Assembly (NCBI GenBank): GCA_937896695.1
Contig: CALBOT010000084.1
Span: forward strand, 1-19,667
From: an uncultured Candidatus Nitrosopelagicus sp.
GTDB lineage: Archaea > Thermoproteota > Nitrososphaeria > Nitrososphaerales > Nitrosopumilaceae
Direction of reading: 5' to 3'
DNA: 19,667 nt
Shown: positions 1-7,455 of the stretch, piece by piece
Layout of the letters: each line of letters starts with the position of its first letter
Numbering within the stretch: the stretch's first letter is position 1
Program-made: the position numbers and the translations under genes
The notes under the pieces: generated by a model
Told to the model about the DNA's origin: nothing
The model's input: only the letters and a program-made list of their open reading frames with translations
The model's database searches: none

Positions 1-795
1 GAGAACAACGAAATATATACGTCTCAGCTATTTCGAGATGCAGGAATTGTTAGCAACCAGTTTCCGCAGTTCTATCAGTTTGAAGTAACAAACCCAGATA
101 GCGAGGTGACCTTTTTGTTTGGGGTAGATGTGGATGAATTTGACGCTGCCATTGACACCCTCGATTATGATAATCATGATGAACATGACGAACATGATGA
201 ACATGCCAAAGAAGATGATCATGACGAACATGAAGAAGGAGGACATGATGGACATCATCATGATTACGAATTTGATCCTCACATTTGGTTAGACCCAATT
301 TTAGTAAAGCAACAAGTTAACGTCATACGTGATGGATTAATCGAAGCAGATCCTCAAAACAAAGAATACTATGAAGACAATGCTCGCGTTTACAATAACA
401 AGATGGATGCATTAGATATGAAAATAAGCTCAGCATTATCTTCATGTCAAAAAGACACAATTGTTCCATATCATAATGCGTTTACATACCTAGGTGAAAG
501 ATATGACATACATATTATGGCTCTAGGTGGTATGGCACCTGATTCTGAAGCTTCCGCTGCAGAAATTGCTGAATTTGTAGATTTTGTTAAGGACAATGAT
601 ATCAAAGTAATTTTTTCTGAAGAGTTAGTTGATCCTAGACTTGCAGAAGTAATTGCAGATGAAGCAAATGCTCAAGTCATGCTGTTCAGCCCACTTGAAG
701 CATTAACCCCTGAAGAAGAAGGCAAAAACATTTCGTACATAGACAAAATGGAACAAAACCTAAATTCTCTAAAGGTTGCACTTGAATGCCAATGA
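1..795 (+). CDS. znuA: ZnuA-like metal ABC transporter substrate-binding protein (5' truncated)
   Basis: This is the C-terminal part of a cluster 9 (ZnuA/TroA type) solute-binding protein that captures zinc or a similar divalent metal outside the membrane. The frame is open from base 1, so the true start lies upstream. A loop rich in His, Asp and Glu (about 172-270) is followed by the family motif DPHIWLDP (about 277-300) and a C-terminal lobe containing PYHNAFTYLG and FSEELVDPR, both typical of ZnuA. An in-frame GTG at 106 exists but is unlikely to be the start because coding continues before it. The residues before the His loop do not look like a usual ZnuA N-lobe to me. The following ATPase and permease genes support the transporter role. 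Zinc is the likely substrate, but manganese or another metal cannot be excluded. Confidence 0.85.
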   Translation, partial: ENNEIYTSQLFRDAGIVSNQFPQFYQFEVTNPDSEVTFLFGVDVDEFDAAIDTLDYDNHDEHDEHDEHAKEDDHDEHEEGGHDGHHHDYEFDPHIWLDPILVKQQVNVIRDGLIEADPQNKEYYEDNARVYNNKMDALDMKISSALSSCQKDTIVPYHNAFTYLGERYDIHIMALGGMAPDSEASAAEIAEFVDFVKDNDIKVIFSEELVDPRLAEVIADEANAQVMLFSPLEALTPEEEGKNISYIDKMEQNLNSLKVALECQ

Positions 796-1004
796 AAGGA
801 TGTAAGACTAAACAACCAAAGTCTCAAGAAAGCAACGACCCAAGTGTAAATGAAATTCAAATTGAAATAAATGATTCATCTTCAACTCATAACAATAATT
901 TTGCAATTACACTAAAATCAAAAAATGTTGATGTTGACAGATTACTTCCAATGGCAAAACAGTGGATAAAGGAGCATAAACAAAAGACCTGGCAAGGTGT
1001 ATAA
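786..1004 (+). CDS. Small unknown protein within the metal transporter operon
   Basis: A 72-residue reading frame that overlaps the end of the binding-protein gene by 10 bp. Two ATGs are possible: 786, and 792, which forms an ATGA overlap with the previous stop. A weak purine-rich AAAGG at 771-775 sits better for 786. The N-terminal half is polar and low-complexity (Lys, Gln, Ser, Asn) with one Cys near the start. The C-terminal half (TLKSKNVDVDRLLPMAKQWIKEH) could form a strand and an amphipathic helix. There is no signal peptide or membrane segment. I do not recognise the family. Its position between binding protein and ATPase, with overlapping translation, suggests that it is a real gene co-expressed with the transporter; any role in metal handling is only inferred from position. 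Confidence 0.6.
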   Translation: MPMKGCKTKQPKSQESNDPSVNEIQIEINDSSSTHNNNFAITLKSKNVDVDRLLPMAKQWIKEHKQKTWQGV

Positions 1005-1041
1005 CTATGATAGTAACATGCGGTACTATGGTGGCTTTTGA

Positions 1042-1857
1042 ATGTCGGTAACTTCTGTATTAGATGTAAAAGACCTAACGATAAATTACGATAATCATCC
1101 TGCAGTAGACAACATAAGTTTTGATGTAAAGCAAGGTGATTGTTTAGGAATTGTTGGTCCAAATGGAGCTGGAAAAACTACTTTATTTAGAGCAATTTTG
1201 GGATTGCAGTCATATTCTGGAAACATCAAATTATTTGGATTTGAAGATTCAAAGTATGATTCAATTATTCCACTAATTGGTTACGTTCCTCAAAAAGTAA
1301 CATTTGAGCCAAATTTTCCTGCGACTGTCTATGATGTTGTTTCAATGGGATTGATATCTGATAAGAGAGTAGTTCAAGGTGTGAAATTAATTCAAGAATG
1401 TGATTGTTGTTGGAACAGGATATATCACTCAATTAAAAAGAAAGATGACAAAATAACTCAAGCTCTACACACTGTAGGATTAGAATCTCTTAGAAATAGA
1501 AGAATTGGTGAACTTTCCGGAGGAGAATTACAACGTGTCTTTATCGCAAAAGCCCTAGTAAAAGATCCTTTATTGCTCATTCTAGACGAACCTGTTGCTA
1601 GTGTTGATGTTGAATCACAAACAAAATTCTATAATGTAATTCAAAGAATTAACAAAGAAAATAATATTACTATAATTTGGTCTTCACACGACCTTGATGC
1701 AATATCAAAATATGCAAACAGAGTTGCATGTATGAATAAGAAATTATTCTTCCATGGAGCAAAAGAAAAATTCTTTTCAGACAAAGAACTTCTTAAAACA
1801 TATACTGAATCATCAATGCAAATACACATGCACGATCATAAACATAATATGCATTAG
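1042..1857 (+). CDS. znuC: ZnuC-like metal ABC transporter ATPase
   Basis: A 271-residue ABC ATPase that would power metal import with the adjacent permease. Walker A is GPNGAGKTT (about residues 39-47), the Q-loop region is GYVPQK, the signature is LSGGELQR, Walker B is LLILDEP, and the switch His lies in SSHD. Between the Q-loop and the signature is a stretch with ECDCCW (Cys at residues 120, 122 and 123) where family members usually have a short basic linker. The C-terminus ends in a His-rich tail, MQIHMHDHKHNMH. Both could bind metal in the cytoplasm. The gene lies in the order binding protein, small protein, ATPase, permease. The fold and transporter class are clear; zinc specificity is inferred. 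Confidence 0.9.
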   Translation: MSVTSVLDVKDLTINYDNHPAVDNISFDVKQGDCLGIVGPNGAGKTTLFRAILGLQSYSGNIKLFGFEDSKYDSIIPLIGYVPQKVTFEPNFPATVYDVVSMGLISDKRVVQGVKLIQECDCCWNRIYHSIKKKDDKITQALHTVGLESLRNRRIGELSGGELQRVFIAKALVKDPLLLILDEPVASVDVESQTKFYNVIQRINKENNITIIWSSHDLDAISKYANRVACMNKKLFFHGAKEKFFSDKELLKTYTESSMQIHMHDHKHNMH

Positions 1858-1872
1858 TGAATTAGAGTAAAA

Positions 1873-2727
1873 ATGATCCTTGAAGCTCTTTCTTACACAT
1901 TTATGCAAAAAGCATTAGTTGCAGGAATTGCAGTTGGAATAATCTGTTCATTTATGGGAACTTTTTTGGTACTAAGACGTTATTCCTTATTTGGTGACGG
2001 AATTGCACATGTTGCGTTTGGTGGCATTTCAGTTGGTTTATTTTTAGGTATTTTCCCATTATGGACTGCATTTGTGGTTTCAATAATTGGTGGACTTGGA
2101 CTACAAAAGCTAAGACAGAGTACAAAAATATCTGGCGATGCGGCAGTCGCTGTAGTTTTATCTTCTGGATTTGCAGTTGGTGTGATTCTTGTAAGTGCAT
2201 CAGGTGGATTCTCTGTAGATCTCTTTAGCTTTCTTTTTGGAAGTATTCTTTTAATAAGCAATGAAGATCTTATAATGATTCTTGCAATTAGCTCAGGTGT
2301 TATTATTACATTAGTTGTTTTGCAAAAACAATTCCTACATCTAACATTCAACGAAGAACAAGCTAAACTTGGAGGACTAAAAACAACCTTGTTGAATTAT
2401 GCTTTTGTTATTCTTGCATCTATTACAGTTGTAACTTCATTTCGACTAGTAGGAATGCTGTTAATCTCTGCATTAGTTGTCATTCCCAATATTACCGCAA
2501 TGATGTTTGGTAAAGGATTCAAAAAAACAGTTGGTATATCTCTAACAATTTCAGTTTTCTCTGTTATTACAGGCATACTTGTGTCTTATTACCTCAATGT
2601 TGCAGCATCTGGAACTATAGTCATTATTGCAGTTGGAATTCTTGTTGGTACTCTAATCTTAAAATCAACAGGTGTATTACGAAAAGTTGACATTAAAACC
2701 CCATCAAAAATAACCCATAACAGCTAG
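1873..2727 (+). CDS. znuB: ZnuB-like metal ABC transporter permease
   Basis: A 284-residue integral membrane protein of the ABC-3 family that forms the channel of a ZnuABC-type importer. It has about eight hydrophobic segments spread along its length, and the N-terminal segment continues into FLVLRRYSLFGDGIAHVAFGG, a characteristic conserved region of this family. A later conserved stretch, FRLVGMLLISALVVIPNITA, also matches the family. The ATG lies 15 bp after the ATPase stop, consistent with one transcript. The C-terminus is short, basic and probably cytoplasmic. Length is normal and nothing appears broken. Substrate identity depends on the operon context rather than on this sequence. Confidence 0.9.
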   Translation: MILEALSYTFMQKALVAGIAVGIICSFMGTFLVLRRYSLFGDGIAHVAFGGISVGLFLGIFPLWTAFVVSIIGGLGLQKLRQSTKISGDAAVAVVLSSGFAVGVILVSASGGFSVDLFSFLFGSILLISNEDLIMILAISSGVIITLVVLQKQFLHLTFNEEQAKLGGLKTTLLNYAFVILASITVVTSFRLVGMLLISALVVIPNITAMMFGKGFKKTVGISLTISVFSVITGILVSYYLNVAASGTIVIIAVGILVGTLILKSTGVLRKVDIKTPSKITHNS

Positions 2728-2739
2728 GATAGATGTAAC

Positions 2740-3798
2740 TTGAAAGTTTCGTTACTAGATCAAGGAATCCAAAATTTTGAGAATGAAAACTTTGCAAAAG
2801 CAATAAAACTATTTGAAAAGATTCTAAAATTAGATCCTAATAACCCTGAAGCAATAATTAACAAAACATCATGTCTTGCAGAAATTGGAAAGTACGATGA
2901 GGCGATAAAACAATTAGAAATTTTTCTTAAGAAAAATCCTGATGACTTTGTTGCATTATACAATAAGGGAACAACACTGTATGATATGGATCGATATGAA
3001 GAGGCATTAGATACATTTGACTCTGCATTGAAAATAGACTCAAAAAATTCTCAAGCACTTTGTAACAAGGCAAATGTTCTTGTTGCATTGGGAAGACATG
3101 ATGATGCAATACGTGTGTATAATCGTGCCTTACAAGTAGATCCAAAAGATGTTGAAATCTTAAACAATATTGGAATTGTATATGCCGGACAAAAAAAGCA
3201 TAAAAAAGCAATAAAGTTTTTCGAATCTGCACTTGATTCACAAAAAGACGATATTGATTCATTGTGTAATCTTGGCAATTCTATGTTAGAAATTGAAAAA
3301 AACAAATTGGCGTACGATTGTTTTAGACAAGCAGTAAAACTAGATCCAAGTGACTTTGATGCAACTTTTCGTCTAGCAATTACATGTAATAATTTGAAAA
3401 TGCCTGAGAGAGCGTTAATTTACTTTAACAAATTACTACGTCATGATAGAAAAAACATTGATGTTCTCATCAACAAAGGATACTCATTACATCTAATGGG
3501 AAAATACCGAAATGCCATACTTTGTTACAACAACGTCTTAAAACAAGATCCAAAAGAAATGAATGCAATATACTACAAATCAAAATCTACTGCAAGACAA
3601 AATGATGAAAAGCAAACATGCAAACTAGTCGCTAAATTATTAAAATTTGATTCATCACATGACCATGACCATGACCATGACCATGACCATGACCATGACC
3701 ATGAACATATGGGATTTTTAGAAAAAATTCAAAAAGATTCTGACTTTAAGAAAATGAAAAAAAATGCTAATTTTTTATTCATGCTTAAACACAACTAG
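2740..3798 (+). CDS. TPR-repeat protein with a C-terminal poly(His-Asp) tract
   Basis: A 352-residue soluble protein that begins with TTG 12 bp after the permease stop. Residues 1 to about 300 are consecutive 34-residue tetratricopeptide repeats, recognisable from recurring patterns such as NKGTTLYDMDRYEEALDTF and LDPNNPEA at repeat junctions. They form a superhelical protein-binding scaffold. After the repeats come seven uninterrupted His-Asp pairs followed by HEH (residues about 307-323), then a Lys-rich tail. There is no signal peptide, so it should be cytoplasmic. The acidic/His tract is a plausible binder or buffer of Zn2+, Ni2+, Co2+ or Cu2+. Its placement directly behind a metal ABC permease suggests a role in metal storage, delivery or sensing; this is inference. 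TPR proteins are otherwise functionally diverse. Confidence 0.88.
   Translation: MKVSLLDQGIQNFENENFAKAIKLFEKILKLDPNNPEAIINKTSCLAEIGKYDEAIKQLEIFLKKNPDDFVALYNKGTTLYDMDRYEEALDTFDSALKIDSKNSQALCNKANVLVALGRHDDAIRVYNRALQVDPKDVEILNNIGIVYAGQKKHKKAIKFFESALDSQKDDIDSLCNLGNSMLEIEKNKLAYDCFRQAVKLDPSDFDATFRLAITCNNLKMPERALIYFNKLLRHDRKNIDVLINKGYSLHLMGKYRNAILCYNNVLKQDPKEMNAIYYKSKSTARQNDEKQTCKLVAKLLKFDSSHDHDHDHDHDHDHDHEHMGFLEKIQKDSDFKKMKKNANFLFMLKHN
3658..3699 (+). repeat. Pure hexanucleotide tandem repeat CATGAC x7 encoding (His-Asp)7
   Basis: Seven identical copies of CATGAC run from 3658 to 3699 without a single synonymous change, followed by CATGAACAT. It lies inside the TPR gene and keeps the frame. The purity suggests recent expansion by slippage or selection at nucleotide level; copy-number change would alter the number of His-Asp pairs without a frameshift. 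Confidence 0.95.
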
Positions 3799-3875
3799 AA
3801 TTCTGAAAATTTCCTTATATTTTCCAATTACGTCTACTGAAATTGTTAAAACACTGGTTTGTCATCTAAAACGGT

Positions 3876-4112
3876 ATGATAAAGACTCCTTGTCCATTAT
3901 GCAACAAGCAAATGGCTGAACATAACAAAAGCCAAATTGAAAAATGTTTGTGGAGATTTGTCAGAGAAGCAAAAAATCCAGTTGCATATGCTTCAATTAA
4001 TCCAATTAAATGTCCTGAATGTGAAAAACAAATGTTAGATCATACTGTTCTTGAAACAAATGAATGTGTAAACCAATTCATAGCTGATGTTGAATATTTA
4101 AAAATTATCTAA
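3876..4112 (+). CDS. Small protein with two tandem CxxC-x6-H-x7-C zinc-binding modules
   Basis: A 78-residue protein built from an internal duplication. Module 1 has C6, C9, H16 and C24; module 2 has C46, C49, H56 and C64. The ligand spacing is identical in both (CxxC-x6-H-x7-C), and both modules share the residues KQM after the second Cys. This is a strong sign of two structural zinc sites. There are no signal peptide or membrane segments. A weak TATA-like GTTAAAA (3845-3851) lies about 26 nt before the ATG, consistent with a leaderless transcript separate from the upstream operon. I do not recognise a named family; a nucleic-acid- or protein-binding zinc ribbon-like role is possible, and a metal-related role is suggested only by the neighbouring importer. 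The 3' end overlaps the convergent prenyl synthase gene by 4 bp. Confidence 0.75.
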   Translation: MIKTPCPLCNKQMAEHNKSQIEKCLWRFVREAKNPVAYASINPIKCPECEKQMLDHTVLETNECVNQFIADVEYLKII

Positions 4113-5107
4113 AGACTTCTTTTCACTACGAAATCTAAAAGACTAATCATCTCATTTTTGTCACTGCCTGAGTAACTATCTAGTGATTTTGTTGCCTTTG
4201 TTGCGTATTGTAATGCTTTTTTGCGTACTTGCTCTTCAATTCCAAGTGAACGAATTGTATTGACTGCTGCCTGTACGTCTTTTTTTACAGCATTAGATTT
4301 TCCAAAAACTTTGAGAATTTTTTTCTTGTCACTTCCTCTTGCTTTTCTAATTGCCAAGAGAATTGGAAGTGATTTTTTACCTTCACGAATGTCATTTCCT
4401 ACTGGCTTCTTTGTTACTTTGCTGTCTCCCATTATTCCAATCAAATCATCAGTAATTTGAAAAGCTATTCCTAAATTACGTCCAAATGATGATAGATTCT
4501 TTACATCCTTTTCTTTTTTCTTTGCACAAATTGCACCCATTGCACATGATACCTCAAAAAGAACGGCGGTCTTTTTTTCAATCATCTTGATATATTCTTG
4601 TTCAGTTGGAATTCTCTTGTTTTCAGCAAGTTTTACATCGTCAACTTGTCCTTCACAAATTTCTACACATGCTTTGGATAATTTTGTAACTAATTGGGTA
4701 GTATGATCTGGTGATAGTTTTGACTTTGATGAAATCGTGTGATATGCTTTAGAATACAATACATCACCTGCCAAAATTGCTAATGGCATATCGAATTTGT
4801 TATGTGTAGTTGGAACCCCATGTCGCATTTCATCATTATCCATTATGTCATCATGAACTAGAGTGAAATTGTGAATCATTTCCACCGAACTTGCTGCAGC
4901 TATTGCATCTGATTGTTTTCCGCCCAAAACTTTACAGCTTTTCAAAACTAGGTATGGTCTTAGTCTTTTTCCACCGTGTATGATCAAGTGAGCTGCTGCA
5001 TCATACAGCTGTTTTGGTTCCCCTTTGAGCTCTTTTTTAAGAAATTTATTTACAAATACGGCATTTTTCTTGATTGATTCAGATGACTTCAATTTACCAA
5101 TCTCCAA
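4109..5107 (-). CDS. idsA: Polyprenyl (geranylgeranyl/farnesyl) diphosphate synthase
   Basis: A 332-residue trans-isoprenyl diphosphate synthase that condenses isopentenyl diphosphate with allylic diphosphates to make the C20 (or C15) chains of archaeal membrane lipids. The first Asp-rich motif is in LVHDDIMDNDEMRHG and the second in FQITDDLIGIMGD; the upstream HGGKRLRPYL supplies the diphosphate-binding Lys and Arg residues. It is the last gene of a mevalonate-pathway operon, overlapping the isomerase gene by 19 bp. Product chain length cannot be fixed from sequence alone; geranylgeranyl diphosphate is most likely in an archaeon making tetraether lipids. Its 3' end is convergent with the small zinc-module gene. 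Confidence 0.93.
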   Translation of the reverse strand: MEIGKLKSSESIKKNAVFVNKFLKKELKGEPKQLYDAAAHLIIHGGKRLRPYLVLKSCKVLGGKQSDAIAAASSVEMIHNFTLVHDDIMDNDEMRHGVPTTHNKFDMPLAILAGDVLYSKAYHTISSKSKLSPDHTTQLVTKLSKACVEICEGQVDDVKLAENKRIPTEQEYIKMIEKKTAVLFEVSCAMGAICAKKKEKDVKNLSSFGRNLGIAFQITDDLIGIMGDSKVTKKPVGNDIREGKKSLPILLAIRKARGSDKKKILKVFGKSNAVKKDVQAAVNTIRSLGIEEQVRKKALQYATKATKSLDSYSGSDKNEMISLLDFVVKRSL

Positions 5108-5727
5108 TTGTTCTCAGGAATGTAATGTTTAATTGCTTTTTCATAATTTTGTTTTAACTCTTCGTTGATCCATTCTGAAATTAGAGAAGAAAATTTTGCT
5201 TTTGTCTCTGGTTCACAATCATCCAAATAGTACAATGCAATTACCATCCATGGGCAATAGACGTCTTTATTATTCTTAAGTTCTGCATTCAATTCTTCAG
5301 GCGAAATCCACTTTATTGCAGAAATCTCATCTTTGATTAACGATGATTCATCAAAATCTTCGACAACGCCCATTAATGTACCACAAACTTCGTTCTCCGA
5401 ACCTACGTCTTTGTATGGAACATGATATTCAAATTTGTTAACATAATTCATTTTACATTCTATTCCAATTTCTTCAGGCATTCTACGCTCTGCTGATGAA
5501 ACGTATGTTTCTCCTTCTCTAGGATGACTTGCAACTGTTCCATCCCAATCTCCTGGCCAGAGCATCTTTGAATCACTTCTTCTTGTTAGAAGTAATTTTC
5601 CTTCTTTGTTGAAGATTAATGCAGTAAATGCTCTATGAAGTTTTCCATTTGGTAGGTGACATTTCACCTTTTCTTCTTTTCCTATTGGATTATCATTTCC
5701 ATCTACTAAAATTACAAACTCTTCCAT
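5089..5727 (-). CDS. idi: Type 1 isopentenyl diphosphate isomerase (Nudix fold), catalytic Cys replaced
   Basis: A 212-residue Nudix-fold protein that aligns through most of its length with type 1 IDI, which interconverts isopentenyl and dimethylallyl diphosphate. Shared landmarks are the N-terminal ILVDGNDNPIG, HRAFTALIFN, LLLTRR, WPGDWDGTVASHP, RRMPEEIGI, ENEVCGTL and CPWMV. In E. coli IDI the motif is WPGVWTNSVCGHP, so the catalytic Cys is Ala66 here. The catalytic Glu (in NEVC) and the Trp of PWMV are kept. A Cys precedes PWMV where E. coli has Ser. The position between isopentenyl phosphate kinase and prenyl synthase strongly supports an IDI role. Catalysis without the Cys needs testing; a different Nudix activity is the alternative. 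Confidence 0.82.
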   Translation of the reverse strand: MEEFVILVDGNDNPIGKEEKVKCHLPNGKLHRAFTALIFNKEGKLLLTRRSDSKMLWPGDWDGTVASHPREGETYVSSAERRMPEEIGIECKMNYVNKFEYHVPYKDVGSENEVCGTLMGVVEDFDESSLIKDEISAIKWISPEELNAELKNNKDVYCPWMVIALYYLDDCEPETKAKFSSLISEWINEELKQNYEKAIKHYIPENNWRLVN

Positions 5728-5729
5728 GA

Positions 5730-6482
5730 TTATTTCCTGAATAGTGTACCTTCAAATTTCTTTCCTAAAATTGCATCGGTAATTCTCTTTGGTTTGTTAC
5801 CGTTTACAAAGAATACTTTCAATCCTGTCTTCGCCATTTTATCTGCCTCAGTAATTTTTCTTGTCATACCGCCAGTTACATCCATGGCATTCTCTTGAAT
5901 TTTAGGAGTCTCTTTTTTAAAATCACGAATTAATTTTTTGCTTTTCAGATCTGAATATACGCCATCAACATTTAGAACAAATAGTGATAGTCTAGGTTTC
6001 AAAACTTTTGCAATTGTAGTCATTATTACGTCTCCAGATAGAATGTATGATCTTTTGTGTCCATACCATAGTGCATCTCCAAATGTAATTGGTGTTAATC
6101 CTGATTTAGCTATATCATTGATTGTCAAAATCTTACTTCTGATTGATTTATTTCCTTTCATAAAGTCTGTAGGTGGTAAACAATACGAATTGATCTTATT
6201 TTTTACTGCACTGTCTAGAATAATTTTATTTAATTCTACCATTGAATTTTTCACAATTGCAACTCCTTTTGGACTGGTTTTTGCAGGTTTTGTATGCATA
6301 TCATACTTTACTGACCAATAATGTCCGTATGAACCGCCACCGTGGACAATAATTACAGGCTCTTTTATCTTTCCAATTTCTTTTAAAATATTATCTATGG
6401 TTTTTTTTCTTGGTGATAATGGCTTTTCCTTATTCGTAATTATTGAGCCTCCAAGTTTTATTAGAATCATATCTGTATTCAC
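5730..6482 (-). CDS. ipk: Isopentenyl phosphate kinase
   Basis: A 250-residue amino acid kinase-fold enzyme that phosphorylates isopentenyl phosphate to isopentenyl diphosphate, the final step of the archaeal modified mevalonate pathway. The N-terminal ILIKLGGSIIT is the family nucleotide/phosphate-binding start, and IVHGGGSYGHYWS contains the conserved HGGGS(Y/F)GH whose His is needed for substrate binding. A later NVDGVYSD and DVTGGMTRKI are typical of the C-terminal half. The longest frame uses GTG at 6482; an internal ATG at 6470 gives the N-terminus MILIKLGGS, which matches the family better and may be the true start. It lies 3 bp from the mevalonate kinase stop and 2 bp from the isomerase gene. 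Confidence 0.92.
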   Translation of the reverse strand: MNTDMILIKLGGSIITNKEKPLSPRKKTIDNILKEIGKIKEPVIIVHGGGSYGHYWSVKYDMHTKPAKTSPKGVAIVKNSMVELNKIILDSAVKNKINSYCLPPTDFMKGNKSIRSKILTINDIAKSGLTPITFGDALWYGHKRSYILSGDVIMTTIAKVLKPRLSLFVLNVDGVYSDLKSKKLIRDFKKETPKIQENAMDVTGGMTRKITEADKMAKTGLKVFFVNGNKPKRITDAILGKKFEGTLFRK

Positions 6483-6485
6483 ATC

Positions 6486-7433
6486 TTAGCTATTAAAAAC
6501 CTGCATACCTGTTTTCTGTATTGATACGTTGTAAGTTTGATACTTTGTTACATTCACAAATTCTGAAAGATCATCATCTTTTTGCGTTAATGCTATGACG
6601 CATCCTCCGCCACCTGCTCCTGTAATTTTTGCACCAAATGTTATTTTTTCAATTTCTTTTGTTATTGATAATAATACGTCATTAGAAACTCCAATATGTT
6701 CCAGATAAATTTGATTTTGTGCCATACACTTTCCCATAGTTTCTAAATCATTACTTTTCATGCTCTCCAATGCTTTTGTTACCAAGCGTTCTTCTTCTGA
6801 ACATAATTCTGAAAATATGTCGCTGTTTTCATCTTTGAATTTTTTTACTTGGTCTACCACTTTGTCTGTTGCATGAACTTGCTCTGAATCTATTATTAAA
6901 AAATTAAATTCATTTTTTGTTTGAATTTTTGAAAATCCTTTTTCTTTTTGATACTCAATAATTCCTCCATGAACTGAAACCGTACAATCGGCTCCTGATG
7001 AATTTGGAAATATTGTTTTTTCTGCTTCTATAGATAATTCTAAAATTTCTTTTTCATTTCTATTGTTAAATAAATTTGAAATTGACGCTGCAGCTGCAAC
7101 ACAACATGCAGATGAAGAACCAAGTCCTGCTCCAATTGGAATATCTGATTCAATTTTAATACTAATCCCCTTGTCAAAATTATTCTTTTCAATTATCTTT
7201 TTTACAATATAGAAAAATGGTCTAAACTTTTTCTCCACATTTGATACATCCTCATCTTTTTCTATTGATGATTGTCCTAGCGATGAAGAAATTAGAATGT
7301 TGTCTGTGTTTATTTTTTCTGAAGTAACAGTTGCGTATTTGTTGATTGCACCAAGAATTGCTCTATTTCCATGTACCACAAAATGTTCTCCAAAAAGAAT
7401 TATTTTTCCAGGTGCTTTAGATATTGAAGTCAA
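6486..7433 (-). CDS. mvk: Mevalonate kinase
   Basis: A 315-residue GHMP-family kinase that phosphorylates mevalonate, opening the lower mevalonate pathway. The N-terminus has APGKIILFGEHFVVHG, the ATP-binding GHMP motif is PIGAGLGSSSACCVAAAASI, and the C-terminal motif is KITGAGGGGCVIAL. The start is TTG at 7433, giving MTSISKAPGKI, which fits the family length. It follows rps2 by 22 bp and precedes isopentenyl phosphate kinase by 3 bp, so the four isoprenoid genes follow each other on one transcript. No phosphomevalonate decarboxylase or kinase is seen here, so those steps are encoded elsewhere. Confidence 0.94.
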   Translation of the reverse strand: MTSISKAPGKIILFGEHFVVHGNRAILGAINKYATVTSEKINTDNILISSSLGQSSIEKDEDVSNVEKKFRPFFYIVKKIIEKNNFDKGISIKIESDIPIGAGLGSSSACCVAAAASISNLFNNRNEKEILELSIEAEKTIFPNSSGADCTVSVHGGIIEYQKEKGFSKIQTKNEFNFLIIDSEQVHATDKVVDQVKKFKDENSDIFSELCSEEERLVTKALESMKSNDLETMGKCMAQNQIYLEHIGVSNDVLLSITKEIEKITFGAKITGAGGGGCVIALTQKDDDLSEFVNVTKYQTYNVSIQKTGMQVFNS

Positions 7434-7455
7434 ATAGTTATTTTGAAGAAAACTT

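Noticed and set aside
28..298. Two minus-strand frames rich in Met/Phe/Ile or His
   Set aside because: They are shadows of the His/Asp/Glu-rich loop of the ZnuA-like gene, produced by its repetitive GAT/CAT codons.
1007..1051. Short 14-codon frame between the small unknown gene and the ATPase gene
   Set aside because: Too short, no recognisable content, and it overlaps the ATPase start in another frame.
3658..3708. CATGAC array as a CRISPR or non-coding satellite
   Set aside because: Units are contiguous with no spacers, and the array keeps the TPR reading frame.
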